From contig NC_056725.1 in the NCBI RefSeq assembly GCF_019279795.1, positions 1,609,305,554-1,609,369,553 of the forward strand: a DNA stretch of 64,000 nt, in the 5' to 3' direction. The position numbers and the translations under genes were made by a program. This stretch comes from Protopterus annectens (Eukaryota; Chordata; Ceratodontiformes; Protopteridae). The first letter of the stretch is position 1, and the number at the start of each line of letters is the position of its first letter. Shown piece after piece: positions 32,990 through 44,544 of this stretch. The notes under the pieces were generated by a model. It was not told the DNA's origin. It did no database searches and saw nothing but the letters and a program-made list of their open reading frames with translations.

Positions 32990-33436
32990 CCTCCCAACCG
33001 TTCCGAATTACTTGGTTTTTACCGAGTTTTGGGGTCCAAATAAAGGGGTGCCACGATTCCCGAGTGGCACCCCTTCATTTCCGATTTTTCTTTGTTTTTA
33101 AAATTTTTGCGCTGTCGGAGCTGACATCATCACGTGCGCAATGACGTCAGCTCCATCAGGCTACCAGCCAGTTAGAATTAAGCTCAAGGAGCTCACATCA
33201 TCATTTCTGGCTGGCTGAGAAATGGCGGGAAGTGCTGAAACAGAAGCTAATTGCAAGCTGGCGGGCCATGGAAACGGCGGGAAGCGCTGAAATGGAGTTC
33301 GCCGAGCCAGGATTAACATGAGGAACTAGCAGCAGTTTGCAGAGGATTAATGGCAGCCGAGCCGACGGAGTTCGCGTTTGCCGAGCACAGAAGTGCATGG
33401 GAATGTAGCAAGGATTAATAGCAACTACTCAGAGTA

Positions 33437-33438
<2 letters not shown>
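32990..33438. promoter_or_regulatory. CpG-rich segment with CRE-like palindrome and hairpin
   Basis: It is much richer in G+C and CpG than the rest of the window. It contains a perfect CRE octamer TGACGTCA (33,142-33,149) within inverted arms GGAGCTGACATCAT / ATGACGTCAGCTCC (33,117-33,130 / 33,141-33,154) around CACGTG. A 12-bp-stem hairpin AAGGGGTGCCAC / GTGGCACCCCTT lies at 33,043-33,075. Two GGCGGGAAG(T/C)GCTGAAA repeats follow. It starts with ACCTCCCAACCGTTCCG, like a TIR of the CATACCTCTC MITE family. It may be a transposon interior or a promoter; no transcript can be assigned. Confidence 0.4.

Positions 33439-33496
<58 letters not shown>
33439..33496. repeat. (TG)n microsatellite
   Basis: About 29 TG units. 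Frames across it are repeat translations. Confidence 0.97.
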
Positions 33497-33497
<1 letters not shown>

Positions 33498-33499
33498 TG

Positions 33500-34017
33500 C
33501 GCGCTATGGGTCATAATAAAGGGAATTCTGCAAGTTATAAAAATAACTTTGACTTGGTTAATTTTAAATTTCACCCATCTGCCTTTCAACACTCTTTGCC
33601 TCTCTATAGTCAAGGCCTTCAAAAATAGAGTTATATAAATGCATATATGAAGAGGCTTATGACATTCTGAAAAATGAGAAACAGAATTTAAGTTATGAGG
33701 AGAAACAAGTTCTGAAACAACTGAAACAAGATATTTCCATTGTTATTACTAAGGCAAAGGCATGACACAGTGGTGTGTGACAAGTTGCTTTATGAGGGTG
33801 AATCCCTTACAATGTTTCCTATTTAAAAATAACTAATACTCCTACACTAAGATATTGCTGAATTTCTTTCATACTGGGTTGACCAGGGTGCAGTATTATA
33901 CCAATTAAGAATACAATTGATAATGAATGTAATCACACTCCAGCTGTTTTATAGTCTTTCAAATGCCCACAACTCTGTGTGTGTGTGTGTATGAAAATGC
34001 CCCCATATAATGCACTT
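33500..34017. other. Unassigned DNA
   Basis: No gene or element was recognised. Confidence 0.35.
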
Positions 34018-34092
34018 GGTGGCTAGAGGTATTCAGGCTCAAACCCTGTACCTTTGGTACAGGGTAAAAAGAGCCTACTATCCCTAGCCACC
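34018..34092. other. Long imperfect hairpin (pre-miRNA-sized)
   Basis: The arms GGTGGCTAGAGGTA..CAGGCTC..ACCCTGTACC and their complement (GGTACAGGGT..GAGCCT..TATCCCTAGCCACC) pair almost fully around a TTT loop, giving about 35-nt arms in 75 nt. It could be a structured RNA precursor or a small foldback transposon. Its sequence matches no miRNA I can name. Confidence 0.5.
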
Positions 34093-34104
34093 ACCACCAT
34101 TTCT

Positions 34105-34445
34105 GAGTGAGTTGAGAGCTATGATGAGAAGTGAGAAAATGTTTTTCTCTAACAGTTGAAAGTTATGCTCTGAGCTTTGTCCAGATTTTTTTTTTTGTAC
34201 TAAGAGTTGAGAGAGCTATGATGAGAAGTAAGAACATTTTTTTTTGTGCTAAGAGTTTAGAGCTATGATAAGAAGTGAGAACACAATTTGTATTCCCCTA
34301 TTATTGTTTTTGAGCTTACAGTTCAGAGATATGGTGAGTGAGAAGTGAGAACTGAATTAGTATTCCCCCATTATTGGCTTTGTTGTTTGTCCATGTTTTT
34401 TGTGTTGAGGTTAAGAGCTATGTTGAGAAGTGAGAAATGAATTCA
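34105..34445 (+). repeat. Degenerate tandem repeat of a MITE-end-like unit
   Basis: About five copies of GAGAGCTATGATGAGAAGTG separated by T-rich stretches (for example TTTGTCCAGATTTTTTTTTT then CTAAGAGTTGAGAG). The unit resembles the end TGTCCAGATTTTT..GTTGAGAGGTATG of the CATACCTCTC MITE family. Confidence 0.6.
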
Positions 34446-35462
34446 CTAAATGATGGCTATTAAGTTTCAGTCTTCCTATTTTTCAGGCCGCTGCTGATTT
34501 GAGATAGTGGTATGTTGTTCTGAATGTAGTGCATAGAGTCCTGGGTTCAAAACCTGCCAGTGCAATGCATGATGGTAGCACAACATTTTATTCTAGCAAC
34601 ATTACAAAATTATACAAGCAATGTTTAAAATATGTCCCTGGTTTTTGACCTTTTGTCCCCCTCCCCCCCCAAAAAAAAGAAATTGAAAATAAGTGCGAGA
34701 TGCTGTGCAAGATGCCTATGGCTTACACTACTGTAATTCTATTTATAGTGTGGGTGTGGAAACAGACTTTTATGATGGAAAAGTTCTGAATTGGGCAGTT
34801 TTGTCATTATTGGTTCATGTGTTTTGTTTCATTGCCTACAGTACAGATTACTGGTAAAATGTTCAAACAATAAATTTAAAATGCGCTCTAACATGTGTTG
34901 TATTATACAAGGAATATAATTTAATAAAGTCAGGAAGGTGTATAAAGAAAAGAACACATGTATGTTTCTTGTTTTGTGTGCAAAGGGCCAATGATTTGAA
35001 AACAGCCCAAAGGTAATCTTTATCCACCACTGGCCAGATGCATTTTCTTTGGATGTGGTGTGGGTTTCAATGCTGTTTCAATGAATATGAGTTTCAAGGG
35101 CAAAGTTTAATGTCAAGCCTATTTTCATTGTGAGACAGTATTGCTTTGTTTACCAGATTATGTCTTTTGGTGTTTCTGCATTGTTGTGCTGTAAAATATA
35201 AAAATAAAATTCAAATCATTGTAGAAGTAAAGCAGTATGTGCATACATTAGTGTTTATGGTAAATGGGGCAAAATAGCCAGGTAACAGGACACTGGAATG
35301 GCTGCAGGGGGACTCTGGTGTCATGTTTTGGTTGTCTGTTCTTCAATTTGCGTTTGAAAGTTGGTATCCCACAATTCCATTGGAGTGGGTGGGGTTACAT
35401 AATTATGTATGCAAATTAGATGTTAATCAGCATACAGATTTGTACCTATTTTTCATGGGCCT
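34446..35462. other. Unassigned DNA
   Basis: A stretch near 34,545 (GTCCTGGGTTCAAAACCTGC) resembles a pol III B box but no tRNA or SINE context is clear. Nothing else was recognised. Confidence 0.35.
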
Positions 35463-35498
35463 TGTCCAGATTTTTGATGTTTCCAGGTTGAGAGGTAT

Positions 35499-35499
<1 letters not shown>
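35463..35499. mobile_element. Terminal remnant of a CATACCTCTC-family MITE
   Basis: TTGTCCAGATTTTTGATGTT then TCCAGGTTGAGAGGTATGG is one end of the hAT-like MITE family and runs straight into a TG repeat. Confidence 0.65.

Positions 35500-35572
<73 letters not shown>
35500..35572. repeat. (TG)n microsatellite
   Basis: About 36 TG units immediately left of a MITE. Confidence 0.97.
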
Positions 35573-35575
<3 letters not shown>

Positions 35576-35579
35576 AGAT

Positions 35580-37010
<1,431 letters not shown>

Positions 37011-37177
37011 TATGGTTTGGGTCTATATTATGACATGGAAAACCCATATAATCGAACACCACAACACTGACACACACATAGCGCAAACCACAAATATGCC
37101 AAACCCCCTAATCCGTAAATGTTCGAATCTTGAACCGTCATAGTTGGCCAACACCACCATGCGCTACATACTACATA

Positions 37178-37462
37178 CCCAAACATAATAAATAAAACAC
37201 ATACATACACTAACCAAACCCTACTTCTAACCCTACACTAAACCTTACATACATTACTGTCTATGCACTTACCTTAAACCGCACCCTAACCTAAGGTCCG
37301 TAACTATCGCACACTTACCCTACAGACATATACCCAAACAAAACAAATAATCCATGCACATACAGTTAACAAAACCATACTTCTAACCCTACACTAAACC
37401 TTACATGCATTACCTATCTATGCACTTACCTTAACCCGCACCCTAACCCTAAGGTCCATACT
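37178..37462 (+). repeat. Tandem repeat (about 153 bp) inside the MITE
   Basis: Two units starting ACCCAAACA(T/A)AA at 37,178 and 37,331 share CTTCTAACCCTACACTAAAC and CTATGCACTTACCTTAA. A third partial unit (AAGGTCCACACTTACC) follows the PLE insertion at 37,787. Confidence 0.8.
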
Positions 37463-37463
37463 T

Positions 37464-37785
37464 TGCGAATACACCAATAAGTGCCCAAACTGTAAAGCGG
37501 TGATAAATACTATAGCCAAACGAATGAATGACCAAAAAGATATAAAACACTTGATTTATTGTTTAAAATAACAACCAAAGTTTAGCGCTTTCACCCACTA
37601 CACGGGGCTTCCTCAGAATTCACAAAACAATTAAAATTAGGCACTTAAATGCCTTTTTTTGGTGCCAAAACATATTCAAAAATTTAAAGTGATACAGCCA
37701 TAATTCAACAATGTACATTAGACTAATAATAAATAATAAAATGAAATAAGAAGTGAAATAAGTAAGTTATTCCTGTTTGTTTTTT
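37464..37785 (-). mobile_element. PLE 3' fragment with 14-bp TSD
   Basis: It is flanked by TAAGGTCCATACTT (37,450-37,463) and TAAGGTCCACACTT (37,786-37,799), one mismatch. It contains a hammerhead-like core on the minus strand and no coding sequence. Because the repeat lies in a tandem array, part of the match could be coincidental, but the flanking MITE sequence resumes cleanly. Confidence 0.75.
37580..37616 (-). ncRNA. Hammerhead ribozyme-like core in PLE fragment
   Basis: Minus strand: CTGAGGA, helix II GCCC/GGGT around CGTGTAGT, GAAA, palindromic GCGC, TA, AAC. Box order and spacing match the cores at 27.5 and 30.6 kb although the flanking sequence differs. Confidence 0.68.
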
Positions 37786-38027
37786 TAAGGTCCACACTTA
37801 CCTTACGGAGCTATACTGCAGATGGGCCAACCATGACACTTTGACATTTCATGTTTTGCGGTTTTGACCATTTGCCGTTACCATAGTTTGCGCTATACGT
37901 GTTGGTCTTGTGATGTTCACGGAAATGGGATTTCAGTCTTGTAATACAGACCCTATGGTTTATATGGCAACATTTTGTGGATTAGTTGGAAAAGGAATAA
38001 ATCATGATGGAGTTTAAATGCAAATAT

Positions 38028-38125
38028 TTTATTTTATTTATTTCTGTTTGTTAACCAGGAGAATTTGACTGAGGAAAATTGTCCATTTTCAGCAGGGTTA
38101 TGTGAAGAAAATCACAACAAATATT
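38028..38125 (-). mobile_element. L2-like LINE/SINE 3' tail
   Basis: The plus-strand text TTTATTTATTTCTGTTTGTT then AACCAGGAGAATTTGACTGA and CCATTTTCAGCAGGGTTATG is the inverted tail of the L2-like LINE, ending in the AAATA repeat. Confidence 0.72.
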
Positions 38126-38389
38126 AAAAAAAAAAAACACAGGCAAATGCATAGTGATTAGTTTTCTAAACTGTTCATGACTACATTTTTTTTAATTTAC
38201 TGCATCCAGAGGAGAAAGAACATTTCTTAGTTTTGCAGCAAGATTATATACAGTATTAAATTAAGTTACCCTATACATTTAGCAAAAATGAGTTAAAATG
38301 CTTATAGATTTTCAGTTATATAACATGTAATACATGAATTTGTTCTTATGTTTATAGATGATGTTATGAATTAGAAAGAGAGAGAGAAA

Positions 38390-38645
38390 GCAGTATTTGT
38401 TGTACGTTATCAATAGTTATATAATGTTTTCAACACTTGTACAATGACACTTGTACAATGTCATCAATACTTGTTCATTGTTATCAGTATATTATCATTA
38501 CTTGTACTTATACAATGTTTTCAATAGGTCTACAATGTTTTCAATAATTGTACTTGTGTAATGTTGTCAATACTTGTACAAAGTTTTCAATACTTGTACA
38601 ATGGTTTCAATAATAGTACTTGTGCAATGTTTTCAATACTGGCAG
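38390..38645 (+). repeat. Degenerate minisatellite, about 18-20 bp unit
   Basis: About 12 imperfect units of CAATACTTGTACAATGTTTT. No coding sense. Confidence 0.85.
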
Positions 38646-38822
38646 ATAGTGTCTCTGTATCCATGATGCAAATGCAACCAACATCACTTTGGTTAATACC
38701 ATGTTCTTTTCATATTCTTTCTTCATAGGTTCATAGGTTCATAGGTTGGTACTAGGCTATCAGCCCTAGGGCCTATACAAGCCTAGCCATAACAATTCCC
38801 TGGCTATTTCTTCCCACATTAT

Positions 38823-39110
38823 TTACTTTCCTGGACCCCTGTCTAGCAGGGCGACTGATGTGATCCCTGGGGTGAATTTCCTTTCTCCCATCCAATCATC
38901 AAGGTTCCTCTTGAAGAGGTCCAAAGAGGCACTCTGCTTGACATGTATGGGCAATCTATTCCAGAGTCTGGGGAGTCTCTGGGTCAGGAACCTATCCCTC
39001 CAGCATGTTTTGTTTATTGTGATGACAAGGTTTAGATCCCTGGAGCATGTAGCTCTGAGGGATTGGGATTTCTTTAAGTGTAGCATGTCCAACAGCTCTG
39101 GGTTTGACAT
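38823..39110 (-). pseudogene. CR1 ORF2 C-terminus
   Basis: Ninety-five codons with NPELLDMLHLKKSQS, RDLNLVITINKTCWRDRFL and LPRLWNRLPIHVKQS, ending LLDRGPGK-stop, the natural ORF2 end in this subfamily. It is separated from the RT segment (39,122-39,592) by a frameshift near 39,175. Confidence 0.82.
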
Positions 39111-39121
39111 GGCCTTGTATG

Positions 39122-39592
39122 TTAAGCAGAGATCGCCTCTGAGTAGACGATATGCGACAGAGTATAGCTGGAGTTTTTAAGGCGGTCAGCGTAGGGCATC
39201 TGCTTTAGGCCTGTGATTCTTTTAGTGAGGTATTTCTGAGGCCTTTCCAGTTGTTGCAGATGTCTTGAGAGGTACATACCAAATGGGGCGTTGTATTCTA
39301 TAATGGGTCTAATGAGGGATGAGTACAGTGGGACAATGACCTCCTTTTTTCTGGATGAAAAGCCCTTCGTGATGAGGTGTGCCACATAGAAGGATTTCCT
39401 GACTGTTGTGGTGATGTGGTTATCGAAGGTGAGACCACTGTCCACCTGTGTCCCTAAGTCTCTTATCACACTTTCTGTGTTTAGTGTACTGCCACCTATA
39501 TGGTAATTCATGGATACATGTTTTTTCCCAAAGGGGATAACAATACATTTCTTGGCATTGAGCTTGAGCCCATGGCTCTGGCTCAATGCCAA
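39122..39592 (-). pseudogene. CR1 ORF2 RT/thumb fragment
   Basis: It covers motif D onward: GLKLNAKKCIVIPFGKK, NTESVIRDLGTQVDS, TFDNHITTTVRKSFYVAHLI, VPLYSSLIRPIIEYNAP, RHLQQLERPQKYLTKRI. Residues before GLKLNAKK come from the inverted snap-back segment, not from CR1. Confidence 0.82.
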
Positions 39593-39598
39593 GAAATG

Positions 39599-39857
39599 TT
39601 TGTCTTGTTTGCTTTCAGATTGATTTGACTAGTGCATGCCTAACAGATATGGGTTTTTGGGTTTTTTTTGTTTTCTGAAATGAGATGTAAAACCTAAGAG
39701 GCATTGTAGAGGAAGTGCTGTGTAATTGTTCACTATTAAGCTATATGCTTTATTTATAATGCATGTATTTTTAGAACATTCATCCAGCCCACATTGAAAA
39801 TATTTTGTCTCAATAAAACTGTTGAGTTCCAGAGTACTGAAGGTCTCAATTACTTAC
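39599..39857. other. Unassigned spacer between CR1 copies
   Basis: AT-rich. No feature was recognised. Confidence 0.3.
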
Positions 39858-40729
39858 AGGTTCATAGGTATTTACTAGACTAACAACCACAAAGGCCTTT
39901 TTAAGCCTAACCATGTATGCTAAATCTCTGACAAGGTCTGATATCCTTGATAAGTGTAAGCAGGAGCTTGGGAGATGAAACATTTACAAACAGGGGCCTG
40001 AAAGATGAACAATTTACAGGTCGCCTGTGTCCATTAGAGACTCAGGTGCAAACCAGGGATGAATTTCCAGTTCCCATCCAGTTGTCCAAGTTACATTTGC
40101 ATTGGGTTAGGGAGGAGCTCTGCTGCACATGGATAGGGAGCCTATTCCAGAGACAGGATAGGCTATGTACTCTCAAGCAGATCCTATTTATATCACAAGC
40201 AAGATTTAGGTGTTTAGAATGGGTAATTCTAGTGCTGTTTGTTTTATGGATATGCAGGAGGTCCATCACAGTGGGATCTGACAATGCCATGTATGCCAGG
40301 CATAGATCTCCCCTCAAAAGCCTGTAGGAGGCAGACTACAGGGATAGGACCCTGAGGCAGTCTGAACTGGACATTTTACTTATTTCCTGTATTCTTTTAG
40401 TGAGGAATCTCTGTGTGCATTCCAATTGTTAGATATGCCTGGTTAGGTACACACCAAAGGGGATGTTGTACTCAATGACAGGTCTGCTGAATGCCAAATG
40501 CAGTGGAACAATGACTTCCTTGGACCTAGATGCTGCACCTATGTTTATAGGTTGCGTTATTTCCTCACTACTTTAGACACATGATGGTTAAAGGCTAGAT
40601 TACTGTCTATGTGTGTCTCTAAGTACCTGACAACTAGGTCAACTTTAAGGGGTGTGTTGTCAATATGATAGCTACCAAGGGTGTATGACTTCCCAAAGGA
40701 TACTATTATGCATTTCATGGCATTTAGTT

Positions 40730-40966
40730 TTAGTCCATGGCTCTAACACCAGGTGTTTGTGTCAGCCCTTCCTGAAGAACATTTGTGTCAGTGTGGGATT
40801 CAATGATAGCTCCTAATTTCCAGTCATCTGCAAATTTAGTCAGCCAAAGACTATTGACATTGGCCTTGACTTCAGAGAAGTAAATGCCAAAAAAGGAGCA
40901 GTCCAAGGACAGATCCGTGAGGGACTCCACTTGTGACTGGACTCTTTGTAGAGGTGGACTCCCCAA
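40730..40966 (-). pseudogene. CR1 ORF2 RT palm fragment
   Basis: It encodes SFFGIYFSEVKANVN, LWLTKFADDWKLGAII and DTNVLQEGLTQT. FADD is intact; the CK after it is WK. Frames on either side are broken. Confidence 0.75.
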
Positions 40967-41233
40967 TTATAATTTCCTTGGTCCTGTCTGTGAGCTATTT
41001 GGCTATCCACTGGGTGACATATGGGTTTGTACCTAACCTGTTGAGTTTGTCACCAATGCCCGAGTAGGGTATTGTGTCAAATGCCTTGGCCAGGTCAAGG
41101 CAGGCAGTGTGAAGCATTTTGCCCTCATTCATTACTTTGGTGACCTTCTCAAAGAAGTCCACCAGGGTGAGTAGGCATGGCCTGCCCTTGAAGAAACCAA
41201 ACTAGGTTGGTTCCAGTGTCTGGAGGTTTATTA

Positions 41234-41636
41234 TATAACTATTGATCGGTTGCTCTCCTACTTTGGACACAATAGAAGAATCTTCATGGGTTCTGTTCCA
41301 GCAGCTTTATTTTATACACAGAAACAATGAAAAGAGGCAAAAGAACACAGCAATTGCTGTGTTCTGGTGCCTCTTTTTGTTTTATCTGTGCATGGTTACC
41401 TTATTGGAGGATGAGCTAGCTTAAACCACTATACTGTTTTTCTGTTGAGCTTTATTTTATACAAACACATCATGATAGAAGCTTACTGGCTTGACCTTAA
41501 GTAACTTACACATGCTTACTCTCTGGATGCACTATCAAAATGGCACTAAGAATGGCACGTGCTTAACATTTATACATGCATGCTATGTTTTTGATGTGCT
41601 TTTTAAAGATACAGCACATAGCACATGCTCCCTGAT
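41234..41636. mobile_element. About 400-bp insertion within CR1, with central palindrome
   Basis: CR1 homology stops after GGAGGTTTATTATA and resumes at about 41,637. The insert holds a perfect palindrome GAACACAGCAATTGCTGTGT (41,343-41,364 in full) inside longer arms (41,317-41,390) and two direct copies of AGCTTTATTTTATACA about 147 bp apart. No ORF or clear TSD. The class is unknown. Confidence 0.55.
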
Positions 41637-42627
41637 CAACATGATCATTTCTATGATAATTCTTTCCATGGCTTTACATATAAGACTAGTGAGACTTATG
41701 GGTCTGTAGTTTCCAGGGTCTGTAGATGGCCCACCTCTGTGCTGAGGGTTGACTGTTGCTGTTCATTCATGAGGCACAAAGCTTGTTTGTAGGCTATAGT
41801 TAAATAGCAATTCTGGAGGGCCTGGTAGGTTATGTTTCATGCTATTTAGATGGCATCCTGGTATATTGTCTGGGCCCTTTGATGCAGTGTTCTTGGCTTT
41901 AGATAGAGAATTAAGGACCTGTCCCCTAGTGATTGCAGGGGAGTTATATTTGATGGTATTTCCTGATGGAAGGTTGAAGGGAAGAGAGGAGTAAAGCTGG
42001 AGATTAATTTATCAGTCATTAGGTTTGCTATGTCTTCTGGCTCAGTATAGGTGGATCCATTTACAATGAGCTCTGCACACAATTGTGTATTGCCCTTGAG
42101 GTTGTTGACATAGCTAAAGAATGCCTTGTGGCAATTTTTTCTTTGGTAGACTTAATTTATCCTGTAAGTTGTTTGTTTAGTTTGATGAGAGTGCTTTTAT
42201 CCTGCTGGGTGCTACACCTGCTCATTTTTGCCATGATTTTCTAACTTCTGTTATACAGTGTATTGATTTTGTGATATCATCAGGATGGCTTGCTTCAGAG
42301 TTAGTTCTGTACTTCTTCCTGGTGGATACAGCTGCCTCTATGCAGCTATTAACATGATTGTATATGGTGTCTATGAACAGTTTTGCATAGGCAGCAGTTT
42401 TATCAGGGTTTATGGGGGCTTGAACATTTTCCAGGTTTCACTTAATAACAGGAAGTTAGCCTTAGAGGTGTTTGTGAATATTCCAGGTTTAGCTTGGAGT
42501 CCAGGTTTTATTTTTACTTCAAAGGAAACCATATTGTGGTCTGAACTTACCACGGAAGACATTACAGTAGGGTGGTGTGCAGCACTCTCACATATTAGTG
42601 AGGATCATGTCCAGTATGGTTGGACAG

Positions 42628-43259
42628 CTATTTGGTGTATTGACACTCCAGGGAGTTTGTGTTTACAAAATCCAGGAATCTCTGTGCCAATATGTCTGGT
42701 GTCATATAGGATTCCCAGTTAATAGTGGGGTAATTAAAGTATATGGTATTGGGTTGGATGGTGAGTATTTCCAATAAGTTTAAATACATGGTATGGGTTT
42801 CCTGGGTCATAAAGGGGGACCTATAGTTTGCAAGGAAGTGGTACTTGATTTTGCCTGTGGTGATTTGAACATGGAGCAGCACAAGTGCATTGTCCTGTTT
42901 CACCAGCCTTGATGCACATTTAGTTTTGATGTAAATCAATACACCACCACCTTTAGTCCCTGTCCGCATAGTAGCTGGTGTAAGTGTTAAAGGCATTATA
43001 ACCTTGCACTTTTGGTGTGCTCTCTGTGGTTTTAAACCATATCTCAGCAACCACACAGATGTCAGTCAACATTATTTAAGGTGAAGAGAGCTTCTAGGGA
43101 GTGGAGTTTTTTGCTTAGACTCCTAGCATTGAGCACTAATACCTTTAGAATTTCTTCTCTCATGCATGTGTTGTGGTCTATTGGTTCCATCATATTAATA
43201 TAGAATACATGGAGTTTACTCAGTATATCATTCATTCTACTTGTGAATTTCAGTGACAT
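42628..43259 (-). pseudogene. CR1 ORF2 endonuclease region
   Basis: It starts with VLVLNARSLSKKLHSLEALF (the usual ORF2 opening), then a frame change. TGTKGGGVLIYIKTK, VQITTGKIKYHFLANYRSP and YFNYPTINWESY follow, corresponding to the GDFNYPxIDWE block with GD lost. It is an apurinic-type nicking endonuclease, inactive here. Confidence 0.82.
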
Positions 43260-43264
43260 TCTGA

Positions 43265-44257
43265 TTTATAGGGCCAGACATATGGCTCTTTTTTGTGGCA
43301 TTCTGGTTATCTATTTTTCTTTATTAGACTACCAAACAGATTACTCAAGTAAGTCAATTAAGGAATTAAACTGGATTTTCCATTTAGTATAGCTCATCTG
43401 AGTTATAGATATTTTATTTATTGGAAGTAATAAGGGTTTATTAATTTCCAAGCTTGTTACTGAATCTAGTAAGTCAGCATTTTATGCCACAGATAATATT
43501 GGCTTTTGTGTTACATTTACAAACACTGTACATTTATTTTAAAATTTATTGCAGAGTTATATTACAATTTCATGTACTGAATAAATGTTTACTTTCTTTT
43601 CATCAGGTTCCATAATTATCTGACCATTTGTCAGCTGCTTAGAAGAAAAAATAGTGACTTGACCATTTTGATTCTGGCCTGATGTACAAGCCGTTTAGCT
43701 GCCTTGTATCCTCATTTGGACAACTTTTATTTGAGATTGCTCAGGTACATTTTGTAAACTGTTACTTCATTTGCTGCTATTTTAATTCATTCATTTTGTT
43801 GTTCTTTGTTTTGTTAGTCATTTCTGGTATAGTTACTAATTAAAATGCATTTTGTGGCAGTGTTAAGTATTTGTGTATTACAACAAGTTATTTCTATTTT
43901 TTGTGGCTTTTATCCATTTGTACTAATTTGCTACAATTAACACTGCTAGTAAACTTACTCCTAAATGTATGTGGAGTAGTAGTTGACAACTTATTTAATA
44001 TTCTGTTGTATTTTACCTTAGAGTATATGGATGTGAATATTAAGCTTGCCCCCTGTAAAAACATTGGTTTTGGAGGTGGTTAAGTTATGTCGATAAATTG
44101 GGTCTAGATATTTTTAAGTTTAGATATTTTCCTGTAGCTATTTTTGCTGTTGACATTATGATATTTAAATTATTTTTATCTATACACTTTGTTCTTATGG
44201 TCCACAGGTAACTAGCATTGGTTTTGGATGTGGTGCATATACATCTCTAAATCTATT
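43265..44257. other. Unassigned AT-rich DNA
   Basis: It may include CR1 5' sequence near 43,265-43,330. Nothing further was recognised. Confidence 0.35.
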
Positions 44258-44541
44258 AATTTGTGATTAAATAACACTTACACTAAATGTACACTAAGTG
44301 TACACCGTTCTGAGTGAACAAACAGCACAGACATAGCTCACACCTTCTTCCTCCTAATTTTAATTTTCCTACTGATATTCTTGCAGCTTTAAATATTGAC
44401 AGAGATTCATCAGGTTATCACAAAGTGTAGAGTACATGTACACTTAATATAATCTTTCTGAGTGACTAGAAAGCACAAAAAATGTGATAAGAATGTTCTT
44501 GAATGCATATTATGTACACTTAGTGTAAGCTTTATTGAAAC
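44258..44541 (+). mobile_element. MITE, TCAATAAAGCC family, copy 2
   Basis: It has the same interior as the copy at 3779-4043 (GTTCTGAGTGAACAAACAGC, CTTGCAGCTTTAAATATTGA, TTTCTGAGTGACTAGAAAGC). Left end GATTAAATAACACTTACACT; right end the complement of TTTCAATAAAGCTTACACTA. Confidence 0.85.
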
Positions 44542-44544
44542 CTG

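Larger units (their letters stand above)
37019..37953. mobile_element. MITE with 8-bp TSD, interrupted by a PLE fragment
   Basis: The exact 8-bp repeat TATGGTTT at 37,011-37,018 and 37,954-37,961 flanks ends GGGTCTATATTATGAC and the complement of GGGTCTGTATTACAAGAC. Inner TIR segments (GAACACCACAACACTG / GAACATCACAAGACC, TAGCGCAAAC) also pair. The interior is a roughly 153-bp tandem repeat rich in ACCCTA. A PLE fragment (37,464-37,785) was inserted later. No ORF. Confidence 0.85.
38725..39598 (-). mobile_element. CR1 3' portion ending in a snap-back hairpin
   Basis: The 3' tail (three CTATGAAC units) is at 38,725-38,750. It encodes the RT C-terminal region (GLKLNAKKCIVIPFGK, VIRDLGTQVDSG, VPLYSSLIRPIIEYNAP) and the end LWNRLPIHVKQSASL, with FTPGITSVALLDRG. 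At its 5' end an 18-bp segment (39,546-39,563) is inverted at 39,581-39,598, leaving a 17-nt loop. It is 5'-truncated and only mildly decayed. Confidence 0.9.
39858..43262 (-). mobile_element. CR1 LINE, ORF2-length, interrupted near 41.2-41.6 kb
   Basis: The 3' end ACCTATGAACCTG is at 39,858-39,870. Going 5' on the minus strand it has the C-terminal domain (40,042-40,317), motif C region KFADDWKLGAI (40,730-40,966), motif A and finger regions (about 41,040-41,230), an unrelated insertion of about 400 bp, the RT start (41,640-42,082), linker, and endonuclease (42,628-43,259). It is close to the copy at 1-1.3 kb. All frames are broken. Confidence 0.88.

Noticed and set aside
37180..37460. Telomere-like CCCTAA repeats (ACCCTAACCCTAAGG)
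   Set aside because: Only one or two CCCTAA units occur, within a 153-bp tandem repeat inside a MITE.
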